The notes: a model not told the origin generated them from the letters alone. 64,000 bases of DNA from Micromussa lordhowensis (GCA_964020085.1 OZ026597.1:3438894-3502893); one strand, 5' to 3'. Counted from the stretch's first letter, positions 35,036-48,834 are shown. Program-made: numbers and translations.

Positions 35036-35960
35036 GAAGTATAGCACTAAATAGAATTAGAGTAAATAAAAATGAAATGAAAAGCCAAAGAGAGATTAAG
35101 TATTTATATTCTAATTCAGGAAAGCTAAGAACCCCACAAAGAGAACTTTTGAATATAGTCAAGCAGATGTTTCTATTTTCTCTTACTAACAATCTTTATA
35201 TCTTAACAAGTATATAAACTTAATATTGGCGTACAGTCAAAATTTTTTGACATTTGAGTTTTCTTGTCAGATCCCAGTACCGTTTAGTACACTTAGGGAG
35301 ACTTTTCACAGTGTTTTCGTGAAGATCGCAAATTTGGCTTTTCCTTAAAATTCAATACTTCGTATTTTGGACAATGTTTTAACAATGCACGAAATTACAT
35401 TTAAATGAACTACAAGTGACTATGCTAGCAACTACAGAATTGATTTGTATTGTCCTGTTTGTAAAAGCGAAAAATATATTAACAGTTTCATAACAGACTA
35501 ATCTAATAACATCTTACATATAACTTTGTACAGTTAATTGAGAGATTTCGTTGCGAAAACAAAGTGATTTATTGCAAAACATACTGAGCGCGCAGGAATC
35601 AAATTTTTGGAGGTAGCCTGTTTTAGCATGATTGGTCTTCAGCTCTTTTGTTGCAAAGATGTTTTTAAATAACTACTGAGTATAAAGGAGAAAATTTAGT
35701 TAATAATTAATTCACATCCCCTTCATTTCGGTACTGTTTTCCACGAAAAAAAAAAAGATTTGAATAACAACTAAAATAAACAAACAGTTAGGGAAAGCGA
35801 TGAATTTTATTGGTTAAGGATTTTCCCCAAGCCAAAATGTTTAGAAACGCTTTTGTTATTGAATAAAAGCGACTTCCGTACCCAGCAAAGCTTCACACAG
35901 CAGTCTTCAAGTCAATCAGTAAGAAGTTAATTTCCACAATTGAACCGAGGAGCAACAAAC

Positions 35961-38900
35961 ATGGTCGAAAGTGATAGAAAACGGTCTCGTCTTGACGAAG
36001 TGCGTGACTTCTGTACCGATACCAGCGCGCACGGACTAGGTCGAGTTGCCGCAGCCAATTCTTGGCCTGCTCGGCTACTATGGATGGCAATATTTCTTTC
36101 AGCATCAGTTATCGCTGTTTATCAAATAAGCTTGAGTTTTACAGCGTACCTTCAATACCCAACAAAGACTGACTTTTCCATTGTCATCAAGGAACAACTT
36201 CGTTTTCCAGCGGTCACAGTTTGTAATATAAACCCTTTTAAGCAGTCTGAAATTCATAAGACACCCTTCTGGCGAACCATGGTAAGTATTTTTTCTTTCT
36301 TTCTGGGCACAATCTTTTCTTTCATAATTTTTGTATTACAATTACATTATTTCTTGCAGTTATAGAACACTTTTAAATTATTAATTGAAATTCGGTGGTT
36401 TTTCTTTATTTTTATTATCACCATGATTTCATTTTGTACGTACAGTGCTTTTCATTAATATCATCGCTCCTTTTTAGAGTATATTTAAAGCTGGATTTTT
36501 AACAGTGTGAAAGAAAAAATAATTGAAAGCCTAAAACTTTACGAAATATCCTTATTAATGCACAAGTAATTAGGCAAAGACTACTGTACTTATCTTTCGC
36601 AAAATAGCGTCCCAAATAAATGAAGAACTTTTCTCTATAATCTTAATTAAAACCGTAAACTCTAGTACTCTTTTCTTATTTTATTTAATGTGCATGTGTG
36701 TTACTAGAATGTATTTTGCTGCGTAACTATTTTGCCTCGTAATGGAAAACAGCCTTCAAATTGAGTCATTATGCGAAGCTTGCCGATACTAGTTTAGCCT
36801 GCTGTGTCATTATGGGAGAAGAGTGACATTCAATCTAAAAACTGCAAGTGCAAGAAAATGTAATGAATGTATGCCTCGCATGACAAAAAAAAAACATTGA
36901 ATTCTTACTTTCCAAGGAAGTTCAAAGAAACCACATTGATTCTGAAAGGAGAACAACTGAGCAATACTTGCAGTGCGCTTCCTTCGCTAAGAGTAAAATA
37001 ATCTCTTTCGCTCAAATCTATCTTCGAATGAGACCTTACCTTCCTCTCGAAACTTATTGCGTTAAAACAAGTAAACTTCTTTGACCGATAAGAAAAATGC
37101 AAGCTGAAACGCCTTTCAGAAAATGTCTCCTACTCTACATAAAATGCAACTGCCCTGGTTCTTATTGAAATGTACAGTGACGTATGTTTTTATGCCAAAG
37201 CTTTAAATCAATTTAACATAACATGTACTATTGTTTTCACATTCTGTGCAGATGAAAAATGAAAACGAACACGGCGCTGGTGAGTAAATTTCGTTAAAGT
37301 CATTGGGGGGCCGAGGGGGGTGTCTCAGCAGTTTTTAAGGAGGGGGAGGGTACCTTCGGGTTGTAGAATCAATGGGGCATGCCCCTAAGATGTTTCAATG
37401 TAAGAACTGGAACCTAATTTTAAACTATTACACCACAACATTACAATGAGGTACATCTAACTATCCAGATTGTTTCCCTTCATTTCCGCTGTAATATTCG
37501 CAATCGATTGCGCTGGAAAAATTGCCAAAAAGTGCTCAAAACATGGCAAAAAAGTACCCAAATAATGCTCGATTTGTATAAAAAGTGCTTGAGATTTAGA
37601 AATAGTGCACGAAAGTTTCTCGAAGTTACGTTTTTGTCATTATGTCCTAGCAGATGTTTATACATATTCCTTGTTTTATCAAACTTTTAACTCTCGATTT
37701 TCTAATGTACGGAGGTGACCATAAAGTATAACTGGGTTAGAAACAGTCCTATACAACACAAACAATGCTTTCTTCAGCAGCTGCACTGAACAGAAAAAGG
37801 TCTGAGAAATCGACTGTTCCCACGGTTAAATAATAATAATAATTGCAACTTTTACAGCGCATTTTTCATGCTGAAACATGATCAAATGCCGGCTTTACAA
37901 TTCAATAAAGTGATTAAAAATAAATGAAATTTACAAGCAGTTAAAATTTAAATTATAAATAAATATAAATATTTTTTACAAAGTAAACAATAAACATTTG
38001 ACGAAAATAAAATATATAAGATTTACAAATTAAAAGCCTGTTTAAAAAGATATGTTTTAAGATGGCACTTAAAACTTGAGAGTAAGTCGAGGCTAGCTAT
38101 TTTAGATATTCTAGATATTTAAAAGGACTATAGCTCGTGCATTTCATATTTAAAAGGACCATAGCTCGTGCATTTCCATGACAACAGTCAGCCAGCAGTC
38201 AGATTATTCATAATTCAAGATAATAAAATTTACTCGGTTTTACTGAAAACGTTTCAAAGGCAAAATATTACATTTAACATATGGAAAATTGTGAAAAATG
38301 TGCTGAAATGTTTCCCAAAAAGCGAAAAAATGCTCAAAAGTCAATTAAGTGCTCAAGAGTGCTGGAAATGTACAATATTTGAAAAAGTGCCAAAAAAGTG
38401 CCCAGCGCAATCGGAACGGGTCTAATCTATATTTTATTTGTTTTTATTTTTGGCTTCTTCAAAAACGGGGTGGGGGGGGGGGGGGTGGCTGACCACCTAA
38501 TACACCCCAACTCCACCTTACCTCCTCCCCCCCTCCGCCCCCCACCAAATCCCTCCTGAGTCATATTTAATCGGTCGTGGATGCTTCACTTTGGAGGGTC
38601 AGCCATATTGCTCAGATGGTGTGCTGCGTGAATTCTGTTTAACTTTTGACTGAAATTTTCTCAAGTAGTTAACGACCCAGATTCCATGAAGCATCATCTA
38701 CTCGTGAACATCACAAGCAGTTACAGAGAAAATGCTTCGAAAATTGGTCATCAAGCAGACGAGTTGATTTTCGCTTGTACGTTTCCTGGAAATAAGCAAA
38801 GTCTCCACTGTTCCCACAGGTGAGTAGTGTCCTTGTATCCTGAGAACTTAAAAAAATTTTAAAGAAAACCTTTTTAAAAATATTAATTACAAGACTGCTG

Positions 38901-41900
38901 GATTCCTGAACAAGCTCTTGCTGGGGTCATTGCTTTGTGCCCATGGGCACGGCATTTAACATAACAAAACATAACATAGCATAAACGAACCGAACTTAAC
39001 ATAACTTAACAAAACCTATCCTAACCTAACGTAGCATAACGTAACCTAACATAACGTAACGTAACATAACATTTTATTTCTTTTGATTTCATTTTATTTT
39101 AACGGACTTTACCAACTGACTGCACGTCTTATTTGTAATCTAAATTAGCCAATAAACATGTGAGGTATTGAGACAAAGTGAAAGTTTTAAGTCTTTTTGC
39201 TTATTTTCAGAGATTTTTCCCATCATTTTGACATGGTGTATGGAAACTGCTTCACGTTCAACGGCTCGAAATCACGCGTAACTGCATCTGGTCATAGACA
39301 AGGTAGACCATAATACATGATTTGATCTACTTACTACTTACAAGACTAATACATATACTAACATTATTTATATTACTTACAATGCAGTACTTACATTGCT
39401 TACAATACAATACGATCACTTACGCTACTAACAATACAAATGCTTACACCACGTACAGTACAGTACGATAACTCATGTTGATTACAATACTAATTAACAC
39501 TACTTGTACCACAATACCATTACTAACGTCACTTGCAATATAATTTAATTACTCATGCTACTTAAAACGTTAATTGATTGATTGTTTAAAAGAATTATTG
39601 ACAGCCTCTGAGAAAAACGTGTTCTAGAGCCACACAGCCATTTTCAAACGCGGTATTAGTTCCTGACACACTATTTGAAAAAAGAAACAATTTAGGTTCT
39701 CTCTTGCTGTGTTAAATGGAGAATCTCGTGTAAGCCAAAATTAGACTGTGTCTAAATAATCTGCCCATAATGAATGTATTTTAATAACTATTGTGATGAT
39801 TAAGTACAAAGCGTTTCTTAATTAAGCACCAAAATAAAAAAAGATTGTTTTCATTACAATCAAATGAAATGAGTGTCAGATAGACACTAGCTTCCTGGTC
39901 TGGCTTTTTCAATGATGACGTCATATCAACCATGACTACTGACGTCATATTTCGAAAAAGTCTCACTATTTTGATCAGGCCAACTTGAGTTTCAATCTTT
40001 TTCTGTAAATGTCAACAGAGCGCCAGGGTTGATTAGAAAAAAAAAAAGTACTGTAAAGATTGTGGAATCAATTTTTCTCTAAACAGTCAAGTGACTGATT
40101 AATTTACATTTCAAAATGTTCCTTGGTAATTTTAGGAACGTGTTACAAATTTTAAGGACTGTAGGTTAAAAGCTTTATAAACTTAGAAAAAATTGATATC
40201 AGCGTGAACACGTTTTTCCTGCCTCTCGCACGCCTTTCAGTCTAAATTGGGCTAACGAAATTAAAAAAAAAATGCAATATAAATCTGTGTGAAGACTTGT
40301 GTGTGTTTTTCTTAAAGGTTTGAAACTGATGTTGTTTATCGATGTCAATGAGTATTCTGGCCTGCTTGCTGACTCCGTTGGAGCACTCATAACTGTCCAC
40401 TCACCCCATGTTCAACCTGTTATCGACGAAAACAGCATCTTTGTTGCTCCGGGTTCTGCAATCTTTGTGTCATTACGTACGGTATGTTAATAAGATGTCA
40501 CGTTGACTAACCTTACTTTCACATAACATGTGGCTTATACAAAAATGGCTTTTCATAGGGGTTTTAAAGAATGGATTGAAAACGGGCACAATTTCGCGTT
40601 TTTTATGTTTAACTTAATAGTTTTTGCAGTCTTATGATAAGGCCAGCGTTCGTATTTGTATTTTATTTATTCTCTTTTAAAAATGAAATACAAAAATATT
40701 CAAACAAAATGTAACGAAAGGAACGCTTAGAGGAAAGGGCAAGATACAGTAAACTAACTACATGCCCTTTAGTTGAACACAATTATCTTAGAATAAAAAG
40801 AAAACTTAGTCTACGAGGGGAAAGAGGAAATACATGGTAAATAAATAGTTGACGTGGAACTGATTAGTACTGAGCAAAATAAAAGTGGTAAAGTGTTTTA
40901 CTGTATATATAGCGAGAGTTTTAGGCAATAAACCTTGCAAATAGAATTCTATATGTGCTATATTTTCACATGTGAAAAAGCGATACGGAATCAACTTTTT
41001 TTTCGGGCAAAGTTAATCTAAAGAAGGTTTCCGAACCTTTTCTTTCCCACGGAATATAAGAAATTTCGATGCGAAGACGCATTTTTTTTCCCATAAACCC
41101 TCTTTACATATTGCATCCATATAAAAACACTACTGAAGAAATATAAGCAAGAGGGCCTCTCAGCAGGCAGGGGGAGACTTGATTTTAGTAGTCAGCCGTT
41201 CTTTCCACCATTGCAACCCGCATCATTACCTGTGCCCGTAAGTAGAACGACGGATGCGCAGAACATGCGCAGTACGTTTTTCCGCTCTGAACGTTTGAGG
41301 CAAGATACTTGACTCCCCAAGGTGCTGGGTAAGACTCCCGTTCGGAACTGAGAATGTTTTCTTGTCCAATACTCGCGACAAACTGAATGTAAGTTACTTC
41401 CTTGTTTTCTCTCACAGGAAAACATAACTCTTTTGGGTTATCCTTATAACGGCGGGAACTGCACTGATCACATCACCTACTCTCAAACGGTGAGATTTGC
41501 AATTGCAATATCATTTAAATTAAGAAGGTAGCTTTGTAGTTTGTCGGAATTGCTCAGAATTTTCCCCTGATATGGTTCTTTTTTCTTACGCAGGGCTGTA
41601 TAAGAGCCTGCGTTGCACAGAACATGATAAGTAAATGCGGTTGCGCATCCATTGTCATGCGCCAACGACCCGTATGTGACTCATTCAATGATAAACAAGG
41701 TAATATTCATGTTTGTGAAAAGTATCGTTGAGGACTGAAATGCTAAAAAGAAAATATAATACCTAATGGTCTTTTTTTTACTTTTCGGCTTGTGAATAGA
41801 CATCCTGTAAATTCCGAAAGATTTGTAAAAAAGCCAATAACATAATAATGTGCATAATACGTTACCTATAGAAAACCCGTTCTTATAATTGTGACACTTC

Positions 41901-43692
41901 ACAGTACATTAAATGCTGAAAACTTTGTTGTTAAACGCTGAAAACGTTTTTGTTAAACTTTAACCATCGAACTCTCCTCTAAATTTTATCATTTGTGATA
42001 ACATTTTTTTGGAGGAAAAAAAATGCAGAAGGCCGACCACAAAGGGCTCAGAAAACAAATGCAATGAACCGATCTAGGCCTGTTTCTATAACTATGAACT
42101 GGTTTCAATTGCGGGAAAGTTACGTAATACAACCGGTTTTACAGGTATTTTAAACAAGGCCGCTGTCTACTCAACCAAAATTTCCGAAATCTCCAAGTTT
42201 TCGTAACATTTTGATCTAACTATCTTGAGTTTCAATTTTTACCCCTGGAAATTTTCGTACCATTTGTCTCCGTGACCAGTGGAAGCGGAGACAAATGGTA
42301 CAAAAATTTCCTGGAAAAGTTTCTAGAAATTCCGGAAACTGTAAAATTTCTGAAAAGTAAATCGTTCAACCGAAATTACCGGAAATTTCGGTAAGAAGGT
42401 CAAATGGAATTGAAATGCCCGGAAAGAAATTGCCGAAAATTTCGGTGTGCCTCGCAAGCATGTCCTCTTTTCCGGAAATTCAGGAAAATGCTGTTCCATT
42501 CGTCTCTGGATATTTCTGGAAATTCAAACCGAAATGGAAAGCGCCCTAAGTACAAAACTGAGGCAGGAAGCGAAGCAACTTCAAGATATTAATGGTGTGC
42601 GTTAGAGCCTTAGAAATGTCTATGAAATTTCATTACCAGTTTAGTCCAAGCTAAAGAACATTAAAAACTTATTTGCAGCTAGATGCCTGGATGATGTTTC
42701 TCAAAGCCAAGACTTCCGAAATTGTTCTTGTGAACCTCGCTGCAAGTAAGTATACAACCTATTTGATTAATTAATATTTAAGAAATAGAAAACAAGTGCC
42801 TTGTTTCTATCGAGTTATAGAAACAAGAGTTAAAGTTTGGGAGAAGGACAAATGCTTTTTCGAGTTCTCCCAAACTTTCTCTAGTGTTTCTATAGCTCGA
42901 TAGGGGCACGGAGAACATGTTTTCTATTTCTTTTAGAAAATACCGCGACGAAGAAAAAGAAAAGCAACTTGTTTACTTCGATCATCAAAATGTAAATTCT
43001 CTTTGTTCGTGCCATCATTACGTCAACAGCTCGTGCTAGTTTTATGTTTCTATCGAGTTATAGAAACACAGTTTCAAACCAATCAGCGTGCGTATTTGCT
43101 TTGGGTTATTTTCTAAATAGATTTTCGTATTTTAACCATAGCTAATAAAGCTTTTTTATTATTTAGATTTGTTGATGTAAATAGTTTAATCCTTCTTGTT
43201 ATAATCTAATCTTAGGAAGTATCTAAATGTTGTTGTATCTAGACCTAGAACAGAACAGGATCGTCGAACATTTATTCAAACAGCATCAAATCCCGTTAAA
43301 ATCGGTTAAGACTTATGTCAGAGACATGTACAAAAGCTTCCAAAAAGGGTGCCCTGTTAATTATAATTATAATTATGATAAGAACTCTGATTAAAGATAT
43401 TTTTCAATTAAGCATAAAAATTACTGACTATTTACTCGATTGTAATTGGTTTAAAAAAAGATCCTATTTTCCACTAATTCACTTGCCAAGTTGTTATCGG
43501 ACAGTTTGTTATCGGGCAGTTTGTTATCGGACAGTTCAATAAGTCAATCACATTCAAACTTGTAGTTTATATCAACCAATCTCAATTTGAGAGCGACATA
43601 AAACAATTGAATGCAAATTTTCCCTTTCATTTATAACTTGGCTATTCTTCTTCTCTCGGAAATTGTATGATCATTTGGTAATAAGACTTCGT

Positions 43693-43723
<31 letters not shown>

Positions 43724-46135
43724 GATAAACAAATCGGACTCCGGCCGCTTCGCGGTCGTCCGATTTTGTTATCACTTGTATGATTGCAGACCGAATTGGA
43801 CGACACGAAGTCCTATTACCATCGTAACATTGCACTGCAAAATCTTTATCTATATTTATATTTATATTTATTAGATTTAGTAGGTCCACATCAGCTGTAC
43901 AGTTGACTACGATTTTAGACAGCCCACTTACCAAATAAATGTATGCTTGTGTGTAGAATTTGACCAAGTCTAAAGGCGGAGCTCCCAAAAAATAAAGATC
44001 ATTTACCCGACACAATAAGCTTTAATGAAATCCACCAATCACCATTTCTTTAAACGAATGAACTGAACAAACAAAGCAAGGAATCTCCACAATCATAATA
44101 TGCATCGTAACTATCATCAAAACAAAACACAGCTTAAAGCGCATTGATCATCATGCCTTTGCGCCCATTTAAGGTAAGAAAAGTTGAACAGGTATTCTTC
44201 AGAAGCTAGTTTTTTATGACTCTCTACCGCATGCTTTCCTCTTCGGTGCCTCTTAGGCATTTTTTGGTGTTTCTTCTTTTCATTTTAAGATCAAAGAGGT
44301 AATTTTCTGTGTTATGAACGGATCTTGAGAGCTTGTAATTTGCGCATATGGCGTACGTGCGTGCGTATGGACAAACGGATGCACGGGTAGTCATGTGACA
44401 ACCACATTTTCTTAGCTATGGAGCTCCGTCCGCACGCCTTCGGGATCGCAGGAGCTGCGCTATTCATAAACCATTTTTACTGGTCACTTCTAGCGGTCAC
44501 CTAAAACACCCGAGCTAAAAAGTTTATAATTTAGCCAAATTGAATTGGCTATTAAATTAATTCTATAACAATTGATCTTTTACTGTAAATATGCTGTAGC
44601 AAATTATAAATTATAAACAATCAATGACAGTTAGAGATAAAGAGCTGGGGGAACGTTGAGCCTTTGTGCCGTTTAGGTGGAAATACAAATCTTAACCATT
44701 TTGGTGCTTCGTAACCTTATTTACAATATTTATTGTTTAAAATTACTTACTTAGTAAGTAACTGTAGACAACTGAGCCAAATGATTTTTCTGCAGCCGAG
44801 AGCATTATATCCACACTGTGTCCAGTTCTACATGGCCGTCTCAAACACACATGGTAAGTAAGCTTTGGTATGTTATAACAATGGATCGTTCCTGTCGATG
44901 GCTTATCTAGTTAATAAACAAAATTTTCGAGAAGACTAAAAGGAGAGGATTTACCGTTTCTTGAATTTAAAAAAGCCCAAACGTTTTGATAGAAACTGAT
45001 AAGCGCGCGTACACAACTGCAAATGTCAAATTGTCAATTAATTCAGTCCGTGTGAGTTAACTCTCTAAAGCGTGAAGTTTAATATTAAGACTAGAAATAA
45101 TTGGAATCGTTATTTGAAGGAAATTTCAGTTAGAATTCTACTAAATCCTTCCGTCTCATCAACTATCACCTCATAGAAATCGAGAGCGAATAATCTAATT
45201 GCTAAACTGATAGTTGCCAGGGCAAATGTTATGCTCTTAAAAGCAAACAGAAGAGTTTGACAGGGGAGTAAGCTCGAGGACTGCTTTCTTGAGAATGAAT
45301 TTAATTCTTTGTTAATCATCAAATTTATAAGCGCAGTTCCGAAACATAAACACATTGCCCACAGCATTTCTTTTTTGTTAGCGTAGTGCGAATTCAATCT
45401 TTTCTGTTAATCTTCCTAAAAAGTACCAAGCTAACTTGTAGCTTTGGCTGTAACGGTGTTGATGATTGTATTTGTTGAAAAGCCCTCAACGCGATACCAA
45501 GCTATATCACGTGTCACTCATCGATATCCCTGTAGCTCCATCTTACTTTTATCTCTAGCTGTCATGTGACGTCACATCATGTCCTGCCGTGTCGTGTCAT
45601 AACGCGTTAGGTAGTGTCACGTCACGTCGCATCATGTCATGTGAAGATTTTTATGTCGACTTTGGTTGTTTTCAGAACCAGTTGTCAATTCTCCTACAGC
45701 AGAAAGGTAATATTGGAAACTTGATCAACGGGAGTTTGGCAGCAGCCAGGTAACAAAATCCAACGTTTTGAAAGAGATGTGTATCGAAACGCTCAAAGGT
45801 TCCAGGATTAAAAATGTCGTCATCTATACGTCTGTCTGATCGTAAACAAGAGCTAATCAAAATGTGAAAATAATTTGACTTGCTATATAGAAAACTACTG
45901 TAGACTACGTTTTTAAAATTAATAACAAAGTTTTTTTCAAATTCTGTCAGGGAAAACATGGCCATGGTCAATATCCATTTTGCTTCTATGCAAGTGAAAA
46001 ACGTCCAGCAAGAGAGGGCGATAACGGTATGTACATCATTTTTATACACCAGGGCCCAGTTGTTCAAAGGCTGGATAACGCTATCCACCGGACAAATCAC
46101 TATCCAGTGTTAACAAAACAAACCACGCTATCCAT

Positions 46136-46172
<37 letters not shown>

Positions 46173-48320
46173 TTTCGAACAACCGGGGCCAGCTTTTTAT
46201 TATGTTTTTCCTTTTACTGATGATAATTTGGGTTAGTTGAGGGTAAGGTAAGAGGTGTGCATACGAGCCAGGTGGCGCATTACGCCGGAGCTTATGCCGG
46301 TTTCATTAGCATGATTCGACGAGGACTAGTAGTCCATCGCAGGGTTACCCCCAGCAGTAAGTCCTCCCGTACCCATTTATACACCTGGGCGGAGAGAGGT
46401 ACTATGAGAGTAAAGTGTCTTGCCCAAGAACACAACACCATATCCCCGGCCAGGGCTCGAACCCGGACCGCTCGATCCGGAGACGAGCGCACTAGCCAAG
46501 AGGCCCCCGCCCTCCACAATCTGCGTTAGGACATTGCCAAAAAAGCTGTTTAATTTATGACGATCACAATGATTGAATAAATGCAGTGTATATAGCTATA
46601 AAAGCTTTTTACCTAAATTGGCTTGTATAATTTTACTCGGCGAAATGTCCACATTGTCAAGGTAGCCTGTGGATCACTTCAATATATTATTATATAATAA
46701 GAGACATTTAGCACCAAGGTTTTCATGTTAACGGCAAGCCGCAAACGGCGGTTTCAGGTTAGGCGTTTGACATTAGACGCTTGTGACCTCGACCTCTATC
46801 GGTTTAGCTACGAAAACATGAGAGAGTTATTTCACATGAAGAGGTCGCCATATTGAATTTCCAGACAACGGCAGTGTTGATTTTCAAATGGAAACAAAAA
46901 GTCCTATTTTCACTCATTGGCAAAAAATTATATCTAAGCATGTACTAAGAAGACTGGTTTACTAATTTTCTGACTGAGCACGTGGTATAAACAGAAATTC
47001 AGGATAAACAACGTTCAAGTAAATCACTTACGTGAAAACGTACTTCTCGGCGAAAAAACCCGCGTTGAGAACTCCAAACGTGACTGCAGCGCTTAGGCAC
47101 GTGACTTCTAGCAGTTTGCCGTTTGAGGTTTCCGCTGCAAACCTTGGTACTAAATGTCATTATTATCAATAACAGGACGGATGCATAAAACGATGGCGTT
47201 AATTTTGTTAATTACAAAAACGAAGTAAAAGAAAATATTTTACGAGTAAAGAAGTCTTTTAGGAAGGTAGACAGTAACACTAATGGAAAGTGTTTTAACA
47301 AAAGGATTATTCGGGACAGTGCTTGTTCCAATTCTCGGAATGTATAGTAATCTGATTGGCTCAATTTTAATTAGTTATTCGCCCTCTGAAATAACTTACT
47401 CGAGTAATTGCTGCCGTAGTGATTGAGTGAGCCTGAAGCGAACGAACGAGGCATCAGATCTAAGCGATAAAAACTTACAATATAGAGGCCGTGAACCACT
47501 TTTCGTGCAAAACGCAAGGAATTGTGGTTACGCGCGAATGAAAGAATTAAGATGCGCTGTTTACCATATATGTGCTCTCTTCGATCAATGAAAGCTGCTC
47601 TTCATTGACACTCCTTACATCCTTCTTCCCTTTGGAAGCATTTTGTATCTTTTAGGCGAACTAGTAATAGAGTCGCATACGGAAATGTGGTACCTTCAAA
47701 AGATCGCGTGGCATGAAGAAATGTCCTTCAGCGAATGCATTTCGCTGCATACTGCTTCCCCCACCCCACTCCACCTCGTACTTCCACCCCTCCTCCGGCT
47801 CCCATCCCGGGAACAACTTGGTTGTACATCCTTCCTGCACTGGCCCAAACCCTTCCCCGCCCCCACCCCCCTCGAAATAAATTTAAGAAATCTCGGAAAG
47901 GCGGAATACATGTAAAGGTTATCACAGGTTGAAATGTATTAAATTCAATTTTTTTAAACATGTTTTGTCAGGTTTAACAACAATTGCAAATTGAGGACTT
48001 TTAAATTTAGGATTAGTTGTATTTCTTTAAGATGTAAAGCGCGCTTGATCATTTCATGAAAAGTCGCGCTAAATATTTCCTTTTAATATGTCTGGTTTGT
48101 AAGGACGCACTGAAATTGTCAAACTTGTCTCCATTATCAGGACGAGACCCTGTTGGGAGATATCGGAGGACAACTTGGCTTGTTTGTAGGAATCTCGTTT
48201 ATAACTCTAGCAGAATTCCTTGATCTGCTATGGCGCCTTATTCTACCAAGAAAGAAGACAGCGCCCAACCAAGTAACGGCTTTTGATGTGAACGAGGGTT
48301 GCAGAGCTGGTGAAAAATAA
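35961..48320 (+). CDS. DEG/ENaC (ASIC-like) sodium channel subunit, 12 exons, ~462 aa
   Basis: Exons: 35961-36281, 37252-37279, 38669-38819, 39211-39302, 40318-40481, 41418-41489, 41594-41699, 42679-42745, 44796-44853, 45676-45749, 45951-46026, 48141-48320 (TAA). Every junction is GT-AG and in phase. The HG gating motif is at residues 24-25 (TSAHGLGRV), TM1 at ~38-64, then FPAVTVCN at 82-89. The extracellular part has YGNCFTFN (~176-183), cysteine-rich CIRACVAQNMISKCGCAS and CSCEPRC, then SSSTWPS. TM2 follows GDIGGQLGLFVGISFITLAE, with GIS (~420-422) as the selectivity filter. A complete subunit of normal length; it would form a trimeric amiloride-type sodium channel. The stimulus (protons, peptides, mechanical force) cannot be read from sequence. 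The start is the first in-frame ATG after a stop. Confidence 0.93.
38466..38487. repeat. Poly-G tract
   Basis: GGGGTGGGGGGGGGGGGGG in DEG/ENaC intron 2, followed by a C-rich stretch at 38505-38545. The G-run strand could form a quadruplex; it is also a likely place for sequencing error. Confidence 0.8.
38958..39072. repeat. Degenerate AACATAAC/AACCTAAC tandem array
   Basis: Short units such as CATAACATAGC, CCTAACCTAACG and CGTAACATAAC repeat over ~115 bp in DEG/ENaC intron 3. It is only loosely telomere-like and not a TTAGGG array. A second degenerate array of CTTACAATAC-like units lies at 39340-39560 in intron 4. Confidence 0.75.
42790..43110. repeat. Fold-back element in DEG/ENaC intron 8
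   Basis: TATCGAGTTATAGAAAC and GTTTGGGAGAAGGACAAA are mirrored by CTCCCAAACTTTC and GTTTCTATAGCTCGATA at 42860-42905. TTTCTATCGAGTTATAGAAAC recurs at 43046-43068. Confidence 0.65.
43375..43825. mobile_element. Dispersed element, copy 2 (DEG/ENaC intron 8)
   Basis: The reverse-orientation partner of 29690-30150, with three TTATCGGACAGTTTG-type repeats at 43493-43540. It ends in a fold-back at 43675-43822 whose arms (TCGTGTCGTCCAATTCGGTC and its mirror) surround a GC-rich loop. Confidence 0.7.
45110..45397 (-). pseudogene. Coding-like fragment with hydrophobic segments, unknown
   Basis: A minus-strand open frame of 95 codons with two hydrophobic stretches (MCLCFGTALINLM and LFAFKSITFALATISLAI) and FALDFYEVIVDETEGF. 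It shares the last motif with 26080-26205. It lies in DEG/ENaC intron 9, antisense. I do not recognise it. Confidence 0.3.
46048..46190. mobile_element. Short hairpin MITE (DEG/ENaC intron 11)
   Basis: GGGCCCAGTTGTTCAAAGG at the left and CTTTCGAACAACCGGGGCC at the right are mirrored, with GGATAACGCTATCCACCGGA inside both arms. The type is common in marine invertebrates. Confidence 0.85.
46250..46525 (-). mobile_element. tRNA-derived SINE, copy 2
   Basis: The reverse complement of this stretch matches 14474-14790: A-box region CTTGGCTAGTGCGCTCG, B box GGTTCGAGCCC, then GTGTATAAATGGGTACG and CTGCGATGGACTACTAG. It lies antisense in the last DEG/ENaC intron. Confidence 0.85.
46640..47215. mobile_element. 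MITE family M1, broken by a nested MITE
   Basis: The outer parts match family M1: CACATTGTCAAGGTAGCCTG at the left and ATCAATAACAGGACGGATGC at the right (near 47165). Between them is a second element, about 46702-47162, with inverted ends GACATTTAGCACCAAGGTTT and AAACCTTGGTACTAAATGTC. So the second element inserted into, or replaced, the centre of M1. Confidence 0.7.
47216..48140. other. Rest of last DEG/ENaC intron
   Basis: Includes a C-rich stretch at 47755-47875 (CCCCACCCCACTCCACC-like). No coding or RNA feature is supported. Confidence 0.5.
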
Positions 48321-48834
48321 TACGTTGATAATTCGCAAAAGATCTCCATCTTTTGTTTCTATGAACAGAAGCACCACGCTTTTTCATGTGTCTTGGGGAT
48401 CAAATAAGGAACAATGGTATTTTCTCTATTTGGAGACGTACATGAACCATGGTCCTGAGGACTTTTGTTTTAAAAGAAAAATCACATTCTACAACAAATG
48501 CCATTATATGTATTGGTTATTAATGCAATGTGTTAACTAATGCAAAAAGCTGACTTTCAAAGGTTGTTTTGTAAAATAATTGCAAGTAACGTATCGTTAT
48601 TATCGTATAATAAGCAGTGTATTGGATTGTAGTCTCCTAAATTGTTAATTGATCTCCTGAAAAGACAAAAAAAATTTATGATCATGCAGATAATAATTCA
48701 AGGCCGCTGCCCAACCAATCTTTTAAAAAAGATCAATTGACACTTTCTTGCATATTTTTCATTCTCCCGTTTTATATATTCATTTTATTAGTTTCACCAT
48801 TTTTTGTATATAAGTAGTTGTCGTCCTTGTCCAT

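Noticed and set aside
35940..35960. Earlier start of the DEG/ENaC protein
   Set aside because: The codon at 35940 is TTG; the first in-frame ATG is 35961.
38958..39072. Interstitial telomere repeat
   Set aside because: The units are mixed AACATAAC and AACCTAAC types, not a regular TTAGGG/CCCTAA array.
45676..45706. Short DEG/ENaC exon ending at the first GT (45707)
   Set aside because: It would break the frame into the next exon; using the GT at 45750 keeps phase and gives the expected residues before RENMAMVNIHF.
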